Assembly: GCF_000186865.1 (NCBI RefSeq)
Contig: NW_008705566.1
Coordinates: 487,807-551,806 of the forward strand
DNA length: 64,000 nucleotides
Reading direction: 5' to 3'
Source: Aureococcus anophagefferens
Taxonomy: Eukaryota > Sar > Pelagophyceae > Pelagomonadales > Pelagomonadaceae
Shown here: positions 28,354 to 37,221 of the stretch, in pieces
Numbering within the stretch: the first letter of the stretch is position 1
Layout: every line of letters starts with the position of its first letter
Program-made: the position numbers and the translations under genes
The notes under the pieces: generated by a model
The model's input: the letters and a program-made list of their open reading frames with translations, nothing else
The model's database searches: none
Told to the model about the DNA's origin: nothing

Positions 28354-29788
28354 ATGATGATGCGCACGCTCCCCGCGATCGTCGCCCTGGCGGCGTCGGC
28401 CCGCGCCGGCGACACGATCAAGACCGGCCGCCTCGTCGGCGGCGACCTCTTCCTCTGCGCGAACACCCAACTCCAACACGCCGACATGCTCTACCGCGTG
28501 GACACGGCGACGATGAACGTCACGGCGTCCCTCGCGATGCCGCCGGACGCCGACGCCGACGGCTGGAAGAAGATGGTCTGCGGCGCGACCACGGCGGCGT
28601 CTGAACACCAAGTCTTCTGGGCCCTCGACGCCATGTACGCGTCGTCGCCCGGCGCGGGCCCCGCGATCCTCGCGCTCGCGGGCGACGCGAATTCGCTCGC
28701 CGTCGCGACGCGCACGCCACTGCCCATCGACTGCGGCGGCCAGGCGCGCAACAGCTACTGCAACGCCGCCGGCATGGTCGTCGACGGCGCCACGCTCTGG
28801 GTCGGCGTCAACGAGTACCTCGTGTCCTACGACCTGCCGCTGGCGGCCGACTCCACACGCCCGCGACGTCGGAGAAGTACGCCGCCGGCGGCTGGGCCTG
28901 CCCGGACGGGTATTTGTCGTCGCTCAAGTCGCTCTCCATGCACGGCGGCAAGCTCTACGGCGTCGCGACGTGCGACGGCGACGCGCCCGACGCCGCGAGC
29001 GTCGTCGTCCGCTTCCACAAAAAGGGCACGCCCGAGTCCTGGGCGAGCTTCGAGAACGACGGCGGCACGCTCGACGACCTGCTCGTGGCGACGGGCGGCC
29101 GGCTCTGGGTCCCGGGCACGTCCGAGGGCCGCTACGCGCAGGTCCCGCCCGCGCTCTACAGGGCAGGAAAAGGGTGATTCAACGTCGCTTCAACGTGAGT
29201 GTTCCGCGCGCGCGCGTTTCGGACACAGCACCCACGCTTCGGGAGCGCTCCGAGAGATGATCGCTCGTCCAAAAATCAGCCGAAACGAGCGGAAAACGAC
29301 CGAGATAGGAGCCTTTGAAGTTGGGAATTTCGCACCCTTTTCCTGCCCAGGCGCTCTACGAGGTCCTCGACGGCGGCGGCGAGGGCAACGTGACGCTCGC
29401 GGCGGCGGCGGCGACGCTTGCGAACGCCGCGTTCATCGCGGACCTGAGCGGCGTCGCGGCCGTCGGCGACGCCGCGGTGCTCGCGACGGGCCAGTCGTGC
29501 ACGCCGGCGCCGCCGCCGCCCGCGCTCGCGGGGACGCCGGACCTGCCGCCCTACTGCGCCTACAAGGAGTCGCCGAAGGCCCTCGTCGCCCGCGTCGCGC
29601 TCGCGGACGGCGGCAACGCGACCATCGGCGACGTCCGCGACGTCGCGGCCTACAAGCTCTTCGTCGCCGGCGGCGACGTCTACGCCGTCGAGCCGGGCGG
29701 CCAGGGCGGCGAGCTCGTCGTGCGCTACGACGCGGCGTTGGAGCATGCTGGGGCCAAGGTCGCGCTCCCCGTCGTGCCGATGACTTAG
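28354..29788 (+). CDS. Secreted protein, possibly beta-propeller-like, interrupted by an introner
   Basis: The start MMMRTLPAIVALAASARAGD gives a signal peptide. Repeated strand-like motifs follow (DMLYRVDTATMNVTASLAMP, MVVDGATLWVGVNEYLVSYD, LSMHGGKLYGVATCDGDAP, GGRLWVPGTSEGRYAQVPP), then PYCAYKESPKALVARVALAD and AYKLFVAGGDVYAVEPG, compatible with a propeller-type extracellular protein. The frame changes by one base near 28855-28875 with no good intron; a 53-nt intron (GTGTCC...CGGAG) is possible, but a one-base deletion reads more naturally. A 200-nt GC-AG intron, 29151-29350, is an introner; removing it joins VPP to ALYEVLDGG in phase 0. Function unknown. Confidence 0.6.
29160..29350 (+). 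mobile_element. Introner element E1 (191 bp)
   Basis: A 191-bp insertion with perfect 16-bp terminal inverted repeats (GGGCAGGAAAAGGGTG at 29161 and its complement ending 29348) is flanked by the 9-bp direct repeat GCGCTCTAC (29151-29159, 29351-29359). It ends CTGCCCAG, which serves as the acceptor. The left direct repeat begins GC and can serve as donor, so splicing removes the element plus one repeat copy. It is about 90 percent identical, in inverted orientation, to the element at 55578-55768. Confidence 0.92.
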
Positions 29789-29839
29789 AATTATTCTTCA
29801 ACTTCATCAATGTTGACCTTTTAACAAACGCGCGCGATG

Positions 29840-29975
29840 GAGAAGGCTGCCTAATGGCGCCGCGCCGCTGTGGAATGCGGCTCCGCTGGCTCTGCCGCTG
29901 AGGAGAAGGCGACCTCAATGGCGGCGCGCCGCCGAGGAGCAGGTAGCCTCAGGTGGCTCCGCTGGCTCTGCGCCG
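29840..29975 (+). repeat. Imperfect tandem duplication around the surface-protein start
   Basis: GAGAAGGCTGCCTAATGGCG...GGCTCCGCTGGCTCTGC (29840-29896) is followed by GAGAAGGCGACCTCAATGGC...GGCTCCGCTGGCTCTGC (29903-29971). Both copies place an ATG in the same context, but only the second (29918) opens the long frame with a signal peptide. The first ATGGCG at 29854 is in another frame. Confidence 0.6.
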
Positions 29976-32900
29976 TCGCCGGGCTCGTCACGGGCTGCGA
30001 GGACAGCAGCTCGTGGTACATCGCGGGCAAGCCGCCCAAGGACTGCGCCTGGATCGCAAGCAACCCGACCAATCGATGCTTCGACGACAAGCTGGATGAG
30101 AGCGGCGTCGCGTCGGAGATTGGCTGCCCGGCCACGTGCTCGAACTGCCCCGTGGCGGCGCCGTCCGCCGCGCCGACGACGGCCGCGCCGTCCGGCGACG
30201 GCGCCGCGCCGACGGGCTCCGTCGCGTGCGAGTACACGGGCAACCCCTGGGTCCACGAGGTCGCCCTCGCCCAGGGCGAGACCATGGTCATCGAGGAGAT
30301 CCGGGCGACGCAGCAGAACATCTGGGTCGAGCTCGACGCGACGGCCGACATCGACCTGCTCCTGCAAACGGCCGCGGGCGAGACGATCCTCGAGTTCGAC
30401 GGCGCGTCGAGCACGCACTGGTACCCGAACCAGCAATCCTTCGCGTTCAACGGCATGTCCTTCACGACCTGCGTCGACGGCTGCACGTACACGCTCACCG
30501 CGGGGCCCTACTACGACGGGAAGAGCTACGCGATCACCGGCGACTCGTCCTACGCGAGCGAGTACGTCTACGTCGACGGCGCGACGACGGAGGATTTGGT
30601 TCTTTCGGCCGTGGGCTACCAGACGGGGTCGGGCACGGTGTCTATTCTGTACGACTGTCCCGCCACCTGCGACGTTTGCGTCGCTCGCCCGACGGCGGCG
30701 CCGACCAACCAGCCGACGACGGCGGCGCCCTCGAGGCGTCCCACGTCGAGCCCGCCCAGCGCGGCGCCGTCGGCGTCGCCCTCGAAGCGCCCCCCGACGC
30801 CGGGACCGACGCCGTCGCCGACGCCGGGGCCGACGCCTTTACCCGGCGACCCGTCGGCCGCGCCCGTGTTCGCGCCGACGCCGAAACCCACGGAGACGCC
30901 GTCTGCGACGCCGACGCTTCCGCCGAAGCCTTCGCCGACGCTCATGCCATCGCCGAGGCCGTCCGCCGCGCCGCTACCACTCCCGTCGCAAATTCCCAGC
31001 GCGACGCCTACGGCTATGCCCGTGCCTGCGCCCTCGTCTTCGCCGGAGCCCCTGCCGACGTCGGGGCCGTCAGCCACGCCAACTGCTTCACCGAGCCTCG
31101 CGCCAGCCCCTCGTCCATCACAGCTTCCCAATCCAGAACCATCGCTATTGCCTGCCCCGCAGCCTTCGCAGCTTCCCTGGCCGTCGCCCACCAGCTTACC
31201 GGAACCATCGCCCAGCGCGGCTCCGGCGCCAATACCGAGCGCCGCGCCGGAGCCGTCACCCAGCGCCGCACCGGAGCCATCGCCAAGTGCCGCGCCCGTG
31301 CCTTCGCCGAGCGCTGCACCCACTGCGTCTCCGTCGAGCGTACCGCAATCGTCGCCATCGCGAACTCCTACGGCTTCACCGTCGAGCTTGCCCTCGCCCA
31401 AACCGACGCCGGCACCGACGCCGACGCCGACGCCCTATCCGACGCCGATTCCTGGAGATCCGAGCGCTGCTCCCGTGTTCGCGCCGACGCCAAAACCGAC
31501 GGAGACGCCGTCGTCCGCGCCTAGCTTTGCGCCCGAGCCTTCGCCGAGCTCCGCTCCGGAGCCAATGCCGAGCGCCGCGCCCGAGCCATCGCCGAGCGCG
31601 GCTCCGGAGCCAATGCCGAGCGCCGCGCCCGAGCCTTCGCCGAGCTCCGCTCCGGAGCCAATGCCGAGCGCCGCGCCCGAGCCTTCGCCGAGCGCGGCTC
31701 CGGAGCCAATGCCGAGCGCCGCGCCCGAGCCTTCGCCGAGCGCAGCTCCGGAGCCAATACCGAGCGCCGCGCCCGACCCTTCGCCGAGCACAGCTCCGGA
31801 GCCAATACCGAGCGCCGCGCCCGTGCCTTCGCCGAGCGCTGCTCCTTCTCATACGCCACAATCATCGCCATCGCGAACTCCGACGGCTTCACCGTCGAGC
31901 TTGCCCGCGCCCGCGCCCTCAGCCATACCATCGCCAAAACCGACGCCGGCACCGACGCCGACGCCGACGCCCTACCCGACGCCGATTCCTGGTGACCCCA
32001 GCGCTGCACCCGTGTTTGCTCCTACGCCGAAACCCACGGAGACTCCGTCGGCTATGCCGACGCTTCCGCCTACCGCTGCGCCGACGCTCATGCCAGAGCC
32101 AAGGCCATCTCATACGCCGTCGTCCGCGCCGAGCGATGCGCCCTACCCACTGCCATCATCTCTGCCGACGTCGCAGCCAACGGTCGAGCCATCTCCAGCT
32201 CCCAGCGTGGCTCCTGACCCATCGCCGACGACGATACCGTCGAACGCGCCGCAATCATCGCCGACGCATATTCCGACTGCCACGCCGTCGAACGCCCCGC
32301 GGCCCTCGCCTACCGCGGCGCCCTCGCCCCTGCCGACGCCTTCCTGCGCGGAGTCGGAGTTCCTCTACCGCCTCGAACTCAGCTCCGACGGCGACGGATG
32401 GGACGACGGCGTCACCTACGAGATCTTCTCGCTCGACGGCGACGCGGTGGCCACCGGGACGCTGGTCGACGGCGCGTTCGAGACGCAGTTCGTCTGTCTC
32501 GCCGACGGATGCTACACGATAGACGTCACATCGGAGGATTTCGTGTGGGACGATTTCGTCCATCCGAACCACGGGCGGCGATTAAGCTCCGACATCTCGC
32601 TCACGTTCGCGGACGCGGATGCGCATCGCTTCGCCTGCGCGGACGTCGGATGCTCCGAATCGTTCTGCGTCGAGGCGGGCGACATGTACGATCGTCCGAC
32701 GATGTCGCCGACGATTCCACATCCGACGGCGGAACCGAGCATCATACCGGCTCCCAGTCCAACGTCGAATCCAAGTCGCGCGCCCGAGCCCGCGCCATCG
32801 CTGCTGCCGAGGCCCAATCCGACGGTTTCGCCCAGCAAATTGCCAAGCGCGATTCCTCGGCCAGCGCCAAGCTCGATGCCGACGCCGGGACCGAGCCTCG

Positions 32901-35900
32901 CGCCCCAGCCGTCTCCGTCGTTGGTTCCCGAGCCGATGCCTACACCCGCGCCCTCGCCGGCGCCGACGCCGCAGCCGACGCCTGCGCCGACGCCGATCCC
33001 CGGCGATCCGTCGGCGGCCCCCGTCTTCGCGCCAACGCCGACGCCGACGCCGGGGCCGAGCCTCGCGCCCCAGCCGTCTCCGTCGTTGGTTCCCGAGCCA
33101 ATACCTACGCCCGCGCCCTCGCCTGCCCCGACGCCGCGGCCAAGTCCCTGGCCGACGCCGATCCCCGGCGATCCGTCGGCGGCCCCCGTCTTCGCGCCAA
33201 CGCCGACGCCGACGCCGGGGCCGAGCCTCGCGCCCCAGCCGTCTCCGTCGTTGGTTCCCGAGCCAATACCTACGCCCGCGCCCTCGCCTGCCCCGACGCC
33301 GCGGCCAAGTCCCTGGCCGACGCCGATCCCCGGCGATCCGTCGGCGGCGCCCGTCTTCGCGCCAACGCCGACGCCGACGCCGGGGCCGAGCCTCGCGCCC
33401 CAGCCGTCTCCGTCATTGGTTCCCGAGCCGATACCTACGCTCGCGCCCTCGCCTGCCCCGACGCCGCGGCCAAGTCCCTGGCCGACACCCATCCCCGGCG
33501 ACCCGTCGGCGGCGCCCGTCTTCGCGCCGACGCCAGGACCGACGCCGGGACCGAGCCTCGCGCCCCAGCCGTCTCCGTCGTTGGTTCCCGAGCCAATACC
33601 TACGCCCGCGCCCTCGCCGGCCCCGACGCCGCGGCCAAGTCCCTGGCCAACGCCAATCCCCGGCGACCCGTCGGCCGCGCCCGTCTTCGCGCCGACGCCG
33701 ACGCCGACGCCGGGACCGAGCCTCGCGCCCCAGCCGTCTCCGTCGTTGGTTCCCGAGCCAATACCTACGCCCGCGCCCTCGCCGGCCCCGACGCCGCGGC
33801 CAAGTCCCTGGCCAACGCCAATCCCCGGCGACCCGTCGGCCGCGCCCGTCTTCGCGCCGACGCCGACGCCGACGCCGGGACCGAGCCTCGCGCCCCAGCC
33901 GTCTCCGTCGTTGGTTCCCGAGCCAATACCTACGCCCGCGCCCTCGCCGGCCCCGACGCCGCGGCCAAGTCCCTGGCCGACGCCGATCCCCGGCGATCCG
34001 TCGGCGGCGCCCGTCTTCGCGCCGACGCCAAGACCGACGCCGGGACCGTCGACGGCGCCGAGCCTCGCGCCGCAGCCGGAGCCTTCGCAACTTCCTTCGT
34101 CATGGCCAAGCTCGAAGCCGTCGCCGTTCCCGACGCCCACCCCGAGTCTTTTTCCCTCGTCGTCGCCTCCCAGCGAAAGGCCCACCGCGTCGCCGTCGAC
34201 CGCCGAGCCGTCGACATCGAGGCCCACGCGCGCTCCCTACAGCGGACCCCTTGGACCGTCCTGGGAACCGACGACGACTCCGACGACCGCGTCGCCGTCG
34301 GCCTCCCCGACGCCGGTCTGCCTGTCGCTGATGCGGCTCGACATGCCGTCGCTGCCGAGATCCCTCTATCGGCTCGAGCTCGCGTCGACGGGCGACGGCT
34401 GGGACGGCGCGACCTACGCCGTCGAGCCGCTCGACAACGAGTGGGCCGACGCGGTCGGCGGCACGCTCGAGCGCGGCACCCGCGACACGCGGTTCCTCTG
34501 CCTCGCCGACGGCTGCTTCCGGGTCGAGCTCGCGGGCGCGACGGACGCGGCGTCCTTCACCTTCGCGGACGAAGACGCGCACCGCTTCTCTTGCGGCGGC
34601 GTCGGATGCGTCGAACACTTCTGCGTCGCGGACGGAGACATGTACGACATGCCCACGAGCGCGCCGACGCTGCCGCCGACGACGGCGCGGCCCACGACGA
34701 GCGAACCGAGTCGAGGGCCGACGTCGAGCCCGCCGACCGCGCCGCCGACGACGGGCGCGCCTTCCCGGGCGCCCTCTCCCGCGGCGACGTCGAGGCCCAC
34801 CTACGCGCCCTCGCGAACGCGGCCGCCGAAGCTCGTGACCGTCGCCGTCGTCCTCCGGGGCCTCCCGTCGACGGACGACTGGCCCTACGCGGACTGCGCG
34901 TCGAACCGCAGCAGCGCGGACTACTACAACGCGGCGAGAGAGTGGCGGCTCTTCGGCGAGCTCGTCTTCGACAGCGTCATCGCGAGCCCCGCGGACGCGA
35001 CGCTCGGGGCCCTCGCGTACGTCCAGTGCGACGGCGGCGCGCCGCTCGGCAACGCGACGCGCCTCGTCTACAGCTTCGAGAGCGGCGCGTGGTCCGACGA
35101 CGCCGCGACCGCGCTCAAGGACCGGTACCGCGACGGCTCCGCGCGGGACGCGATCGTCGCCGTCGTCTGCGAAGAGCTCGGCGGCGTCAACGTGAGCTGC
35201 GCGGACGGGCGACGGCTCGCGGAGGGCGTCCCGACGCTCGACGGGCTCGCGCGGTCGGAGATCTCGTCCTGGCTCGACGCCGGAGACAGCGAGGCCGAGG
35301 TGGACGAGGCCGTCGTCGTCGCCGCGACCGCCGCGCCCTCGCGCGGAGCGCCGTCGTCGCGCCGCAAGTCGTCGTCGTCGACGGACGTCTACCAGGCCGC
35401 CGCGACGTCCCCGTTCATGCTCCTCGCCGCCGCGGTCCTCCTCCTCGGCGCGGTCCTGCTCGTCGTCGTCAACAAGTTCCGGTACCGCGGCAAGGTCGAG
35501 GCCGGCAAGCCCGCCGTGGAACTGACGAGCAAGTCGCCGCGGAACGTCGAGTTCGACGACGTCTTCGGCGGGGCGGCCTCAAAAAAGAAGAAGCAGAAGG
35601 AGAAGCGGCCGTCGCTCTGGACGCTCCGGCCCCCGTCGCTCGCGCCCGTGGAGCCGCGGGACGCCGCGAAGACGAAGACCAACCCGATGGCCGCGCGCAA
35701 GTCGACCGCGGGGAGGCTCGAGTCGCCCGCGGCGGGAAAGTCGCCGGCTCCGACCGTCGAGCGCGTCTTCCGGAATTCCGTCGCGGGCACGTCGATCGGG
35801 AACTTCGCCAACCCCATGGCGGCCAAGGCCGCGCGGAGCGCGTCGGCGCCGGCTCCCAAGTCGCCGGCGCCGACGGTCGAGGCGGTCTTCCAGGCCGATT

Positions 35901-36205
35901 CGCCGCGCGTGGCCGGGGCCAACCCGATGCGCCGCCCCACCTACGAGTCGAAGACGAGGATCCGCGACGCGTGGGAGGAGCTCGAGGATCCCGCGACCGG
36001 CCGCGCGTACTGGCACAACCCGTCCACGGGCGAGACGTCCTGGACGAACCCGAACGCGGAGACTATCCCGAGCGCGGAGGTGCTCAGCGCCTGGGAGGTG
36101 CGGCACGACCCCGAGCACGACCACCCCTACTACTACAACGCGACCACGGGCGAGAGCCGGTGGACGCCGCCCGACCCGCTCACGGAGGCCCGCGGGCGCG
36201 TCTAA
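29918..36205 (+). CDS. Giant proline-rich type I surface protein with cytosolic WW domains
   Basis: 2,095 residues in one exon from ATG 29918, with a signal peptide (WLRWLCAVAGLVTGC). The N-terminal domain contains paired Cys motifs (CPATCSNC, CPATCDVC) around a beta-rich segment. Long Pro/Ser/Ala stalks follow, then two related Cys domains beginning FLYRLELSSDGDGWDD and SLYRLELASTGDGWDG and ending in CVEAGDMYD / CVADGDMYD. Another extracellular domain (VTVAVVLRGLPSTDDWPYAD) is followed by a transmembrane helix (FMLLAAAVLLLGAVLLVVV). The cytosolic tail ends in two WW domains: AWEELEDPATGRAYWHNPST and AWEVRHDPEHDHPYYYNATT, each closing W-T-x-P. WW domains bind proline motifs. Probably a cell-wall or adhesion receptor. 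Confidence 0.88.
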   Translation: MAARRRGAGSLRWLRWLCAVAGLVTGCEDSSSWYIAGKPPKDCAWIASNPTNRCFDDKLDESGVASEIGCPATCSNCPVAAPSAAPTTAAPSGDGAAPTGSVACEYTGNPWVHEVALAQGETMVIEEIRATQQNIWVELDATADIDLLLQTAAGETILEFDGASSTHWYPNQQSFAFNGMSFTTCVDGCTYTLTAGPYYDGKSYAITGDSSYASEYVYVDGATTEDLVLSAVGYQTGSGTVSILYDCPATCDVCVARPTAAPTNQPTTAAPSRRPTSSPPSAAPSASPSKRPPTPGPTPSPTPGPTPLPGDPSAAPVFAPTPKPTETPSATPTLPPKPSPTLMPSPRPSAAPLPLPSQIPSATPTAMPVPAPSSSPEPLPTSGPSATPTASPSLAPAPRPSQLPNPEPSLLPAPQPSQLPWPSPTSLPEPSPSAAPAPIPSAAPEPSPSAAPEPSPSAAPVPSPSAAPTASPSSVPQSSPSRTPTASPSSLPSPKPTPAPTPTPTPYPTPIPGDPSAAPVFAPTPKPTETPSSAPSFAPEPSPSSAPEPMPSAAPEPSPSAAPEPMPSAAPEPSPSSAPEPMPSAAPEPSPSAAPEPMPSAAPEPSPSAAPEPIPSAAPDPSPSTAPEPIPSAAPVPSPSAAPSHTPQSSPSRTPTASPSSLPAPAPSAIPSPKPTPAPTPTPTPYPTPIPGDPSAAPVFAPTPKPTETPSAMPTLPPTAAPTLMPEPRPSHTPSSAPSDAPYPLPSSLPTSQPTVEPSPAPSVAPDPSPTTIPSNAPQSSPTHIPTATPSNAPRPSPTAAPSPLPTPSCAESEFLYRLELSSDGDGWDDGVTYEIFSLDGDAVATGTLVDGAFETQFVCLADGCYTIDVTSEDFVWDDFVHPNHGRRLSSDISLTFADADAHRFACADVGCSESFCVEAGDMYDRPTMSPTIPHPTAEPSIIPAPSPTSNPSRAPEPAPSLLPRPNPTVSPSKLPSAIPRPAPSSMPTPGPSLAPQPSPSLVPEPMPTPAPSPAPTPQPTPAPTPIPGDPSAAPVFAPTPTPTPGPSLAPQPSPSLVPEPIPTPAPSPAPTPRPSPWPTPIPGDPSAAPVFAPTPTPTPGPSLAPQPSPSLVPEPIPTPAPSPAPTPRPSPWPTPIPGDPSAAPVFAPTPTPTPGPSLAPQPSPSLVPEPIPTLAPSPAPTPRPSPWPTPIPGDPSAAPVFAPTPGPTPGPSLAPQPSPSLVPEPIPTPAPSPAPTPRPSPWPTPIPGDPSAAPVFAPTPTPTPGPSLAPQPSPSLVPEPIPTPAPSPAPTPRPSPWPTPIPGDPSAAPVFAPTPTPTPGPSLAPQPSPSLVPEPIPTPAPSPAPTPRPSPWPTPIPGDPSAAPVFAPTPRPTPGPSTAPSLAPQPEPSQLPSSWPSSKPSPFPTPTPSLFPSSSPPSERPTASPSTAEPSTSRPTRAPYSGPLGPSWEPTTTPTTASPSASPTPVCLSLMRLDMPSLPRSLYRLELASTGDGWDGATYAVEPLDNEWADAVGGTLERGTRDTRFLCLADGCFRVELAGATDAASFTFADEDAHRFSCGGVGCVEHFCVADGDMYDMPTSAPTLPPTTARPTTSEPSRGPTSSPPTAPPTTGAPSRAPSPAATSRPTYAPSRTRPPKLVTVAVVLRGLPSTDDWPYADCASNRSSADYYNAAREWRLFGELVFDSVIASPADATLGALAYVQCDGGAPLGNATRLVYSFESGAWSDDAATALKDRYRDGSARDAIVAVVCEELGGVNVSCADGRRLAEGVPTLDGLARSEISSWLDAGDSEAEVDEAVVVAATAAPSRGAPSSRRKSSSSTDVYQAAATSPFMLLAAAVLLLGAVLLVVVNKFRYRGKVEAGKPAVELTSKSPRNVEFDDVFGGAASKKKKQKEKRPSLWTLRPPSLAPVEPRDAAKTKTNPMAARKSTAGRLESPAAGKSPAPTVERVFRNSVAGTSIGNFANPMAAKAARSASAPAPKSPAPTVEAVFQADSPRVAGANPMRRPTYESKTRIRDAWEELEDPATGRAYWHNPSTGETSWTNPNAETIPSAEVLSAWEVRHDPEHDHPYYYNATTGESRWTPPDPLTEARGRV
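31540..31835 (+). repeat. 48-bp coding tandem repeat (16-residue unit)
   Basis: CCAATGCCGAGCGCCGCG starts at 31562, 31610, 31658 and 31706, then as CCAATACC at 31754 and 31802, an exact 48-bp period. It encodes the unit EPMPSAAPEPSPSSAP in the surface-protein stalk. Reading frames on both strands stay open through it. Confidence 0.95.
32880..34045 (+). repeat. 165-bp coding tandem repeat, seven copies
   Basis: CCGAGCCTCGCGCCCCAGCC begins at 32891, 33056, 33221, 33386, 33551, 33716 and 33881, an exact 165-bp period (55 residues). The encoded unit runs PSLAPQPSPSLVPEPIPTPA to IPGDPSAAPVFAPTPTPTPG. Adjacent copies differ at few positions, indicating recent amplification or gene conversion. IPGDPSAAPVFAPTP also occurs earlier in the same stalk (near 30845, 31450 and 31985). 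Confidence 0.96.
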
Positions 36206-36333
36206 TTTATGTGTGTATGTTTGAACACTGCGTTTGTCGGGAGGCTTTGAGCCAGTCATGGAGCCTCCAGGCCTCCATTGGAGACCGTCTTTGGCGATCC
36301 AAAACCCTTGCGGTGAATCCATTTTTTGTCGCG

Positions 36334-37213
36334 ATGTGGCTCGCGTGGGCCTTGGTCGCGCTTCTGGCGGGCGGATGCCACGGAGAGCGGTACGAATTGA
36401 GCGTGGAAACGCTCGACGCGTCTCGGCGCGACTTCAAGGCCCCGACCGCGGCGCGGGGCGTGGGCGTGCGGCGGCTGCTTTTCGAGTATGGGAAGGTCAA
36501 CACTCAGGCGATTCGGTGCGCCTACGAGAAGGCTGGCTACACCACGGCGTTCCGGCGCGAGGTGTCGAACCTGGAGCCCTGCGACGAGCTCGCCTTTCTC
36601 GTCGCGACGCACGACGAGCACGTCGCGCGCCGCGTGCTCGCGTGCTCGCGCGACGTCGTCGTCTGGTCGATCGCTCGCGACTTCGCGACGCGGACGCCGT
36701 CCGCGTTCTGGGAGAACGCCAGATTCTACGCGCGCGGCTGCGACCGCGCCGACGCCGCCGCGATGCAAGGCGCGTAACGAGCGCACGCTCCGCTGGAGCG
36801 TCCTCGACGGCAGGCGCCACGCGCCGGGCCGCGGGCCGTGCACGTTCTTCTCGCGCCTCGCGGAGACGCTGAACGCGACGCTGACCCCGTTCGACGGCCG
36901 GCGGTCGGTCGCGCGCGGCGGCACGCACGCGGCTCTCGTGACGCGCGTCGAGGACACCGCCGAGTGGGAGGGCATCGTCGCGGACTTCCTCCCCGAGTTT
37001 TCCTTCGACGCGACGTGCCGCGGTAAACACGTCAGACGCGGCTCGGACCGAAACTACGACGCGTTCCTCGAGAGGGTCACGCCGCCGACGGCGGCCCAGG
37101 CCGCCCTCTACGCGACCTGCGACACCGCGGCCTTCTACGACGCGACCTGGAATCGCGTCGTCAACCGCGCCACGGGCGCGCCCCACGACACGCGCGGCTG
37201 CCTCTCGGCGTAA
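36334..37213 (+). pseudogene. Secreted protein gene broken by one extra base
   Basis: The first frame gives MWLAWALVALLAGGCHGERY (signal peptide), ETLDASRRDFK, LVATHDEHVARRVLACSRDV and WENARFYARGC, then hits TAA at 36775. Dropping one A at about 36767 (ATGCAAGG to ATGCAGG) continues with ARNERTLRWSVLDGRR, CTFFSRLAETLNATLTPFD and NYDAFLERVTPPTAAQAAL to a stop at 37211-37213. RDFATRTPSAFWENA is reminiscent of the phosphate-binding segment of sulfotransferases, a weak match. The indel may be an assembly error. A 70-bp segment near the start is shared with the sulfotransferase gene next door. Confidence 0.6.
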
Positions 37214-37221
37214 GATGTATA

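Noticed and set aside
28826..28878. A 53-nt GT-AG intron in the secreted-protein gene
   Set aside because: It would fix the frame, but it removes protein-like sequence (SYDLPLAAD) and has a poor acceptor (CGGAG). A one-base deletion is simpler; left as an alternative.
32512..34227. Gly/Val/Ala-rich minus-strand frame opposite the proline-rich surface protein
   Set aside because: It mirrors the 165-bp repeat; its composition follows from the complement of Pro/Ala/Thr codons. The plus strand has signal peptide, Cys domains, TM and WW domains.
36334..36777. In-frame stop of the 36334 gene considered as a second selenocysteine codon
   Set aside because: The stop is TAA, not TGA. Deleting one A in ATGCAAGG restores the downstream frame naturally, so an indel explains it.
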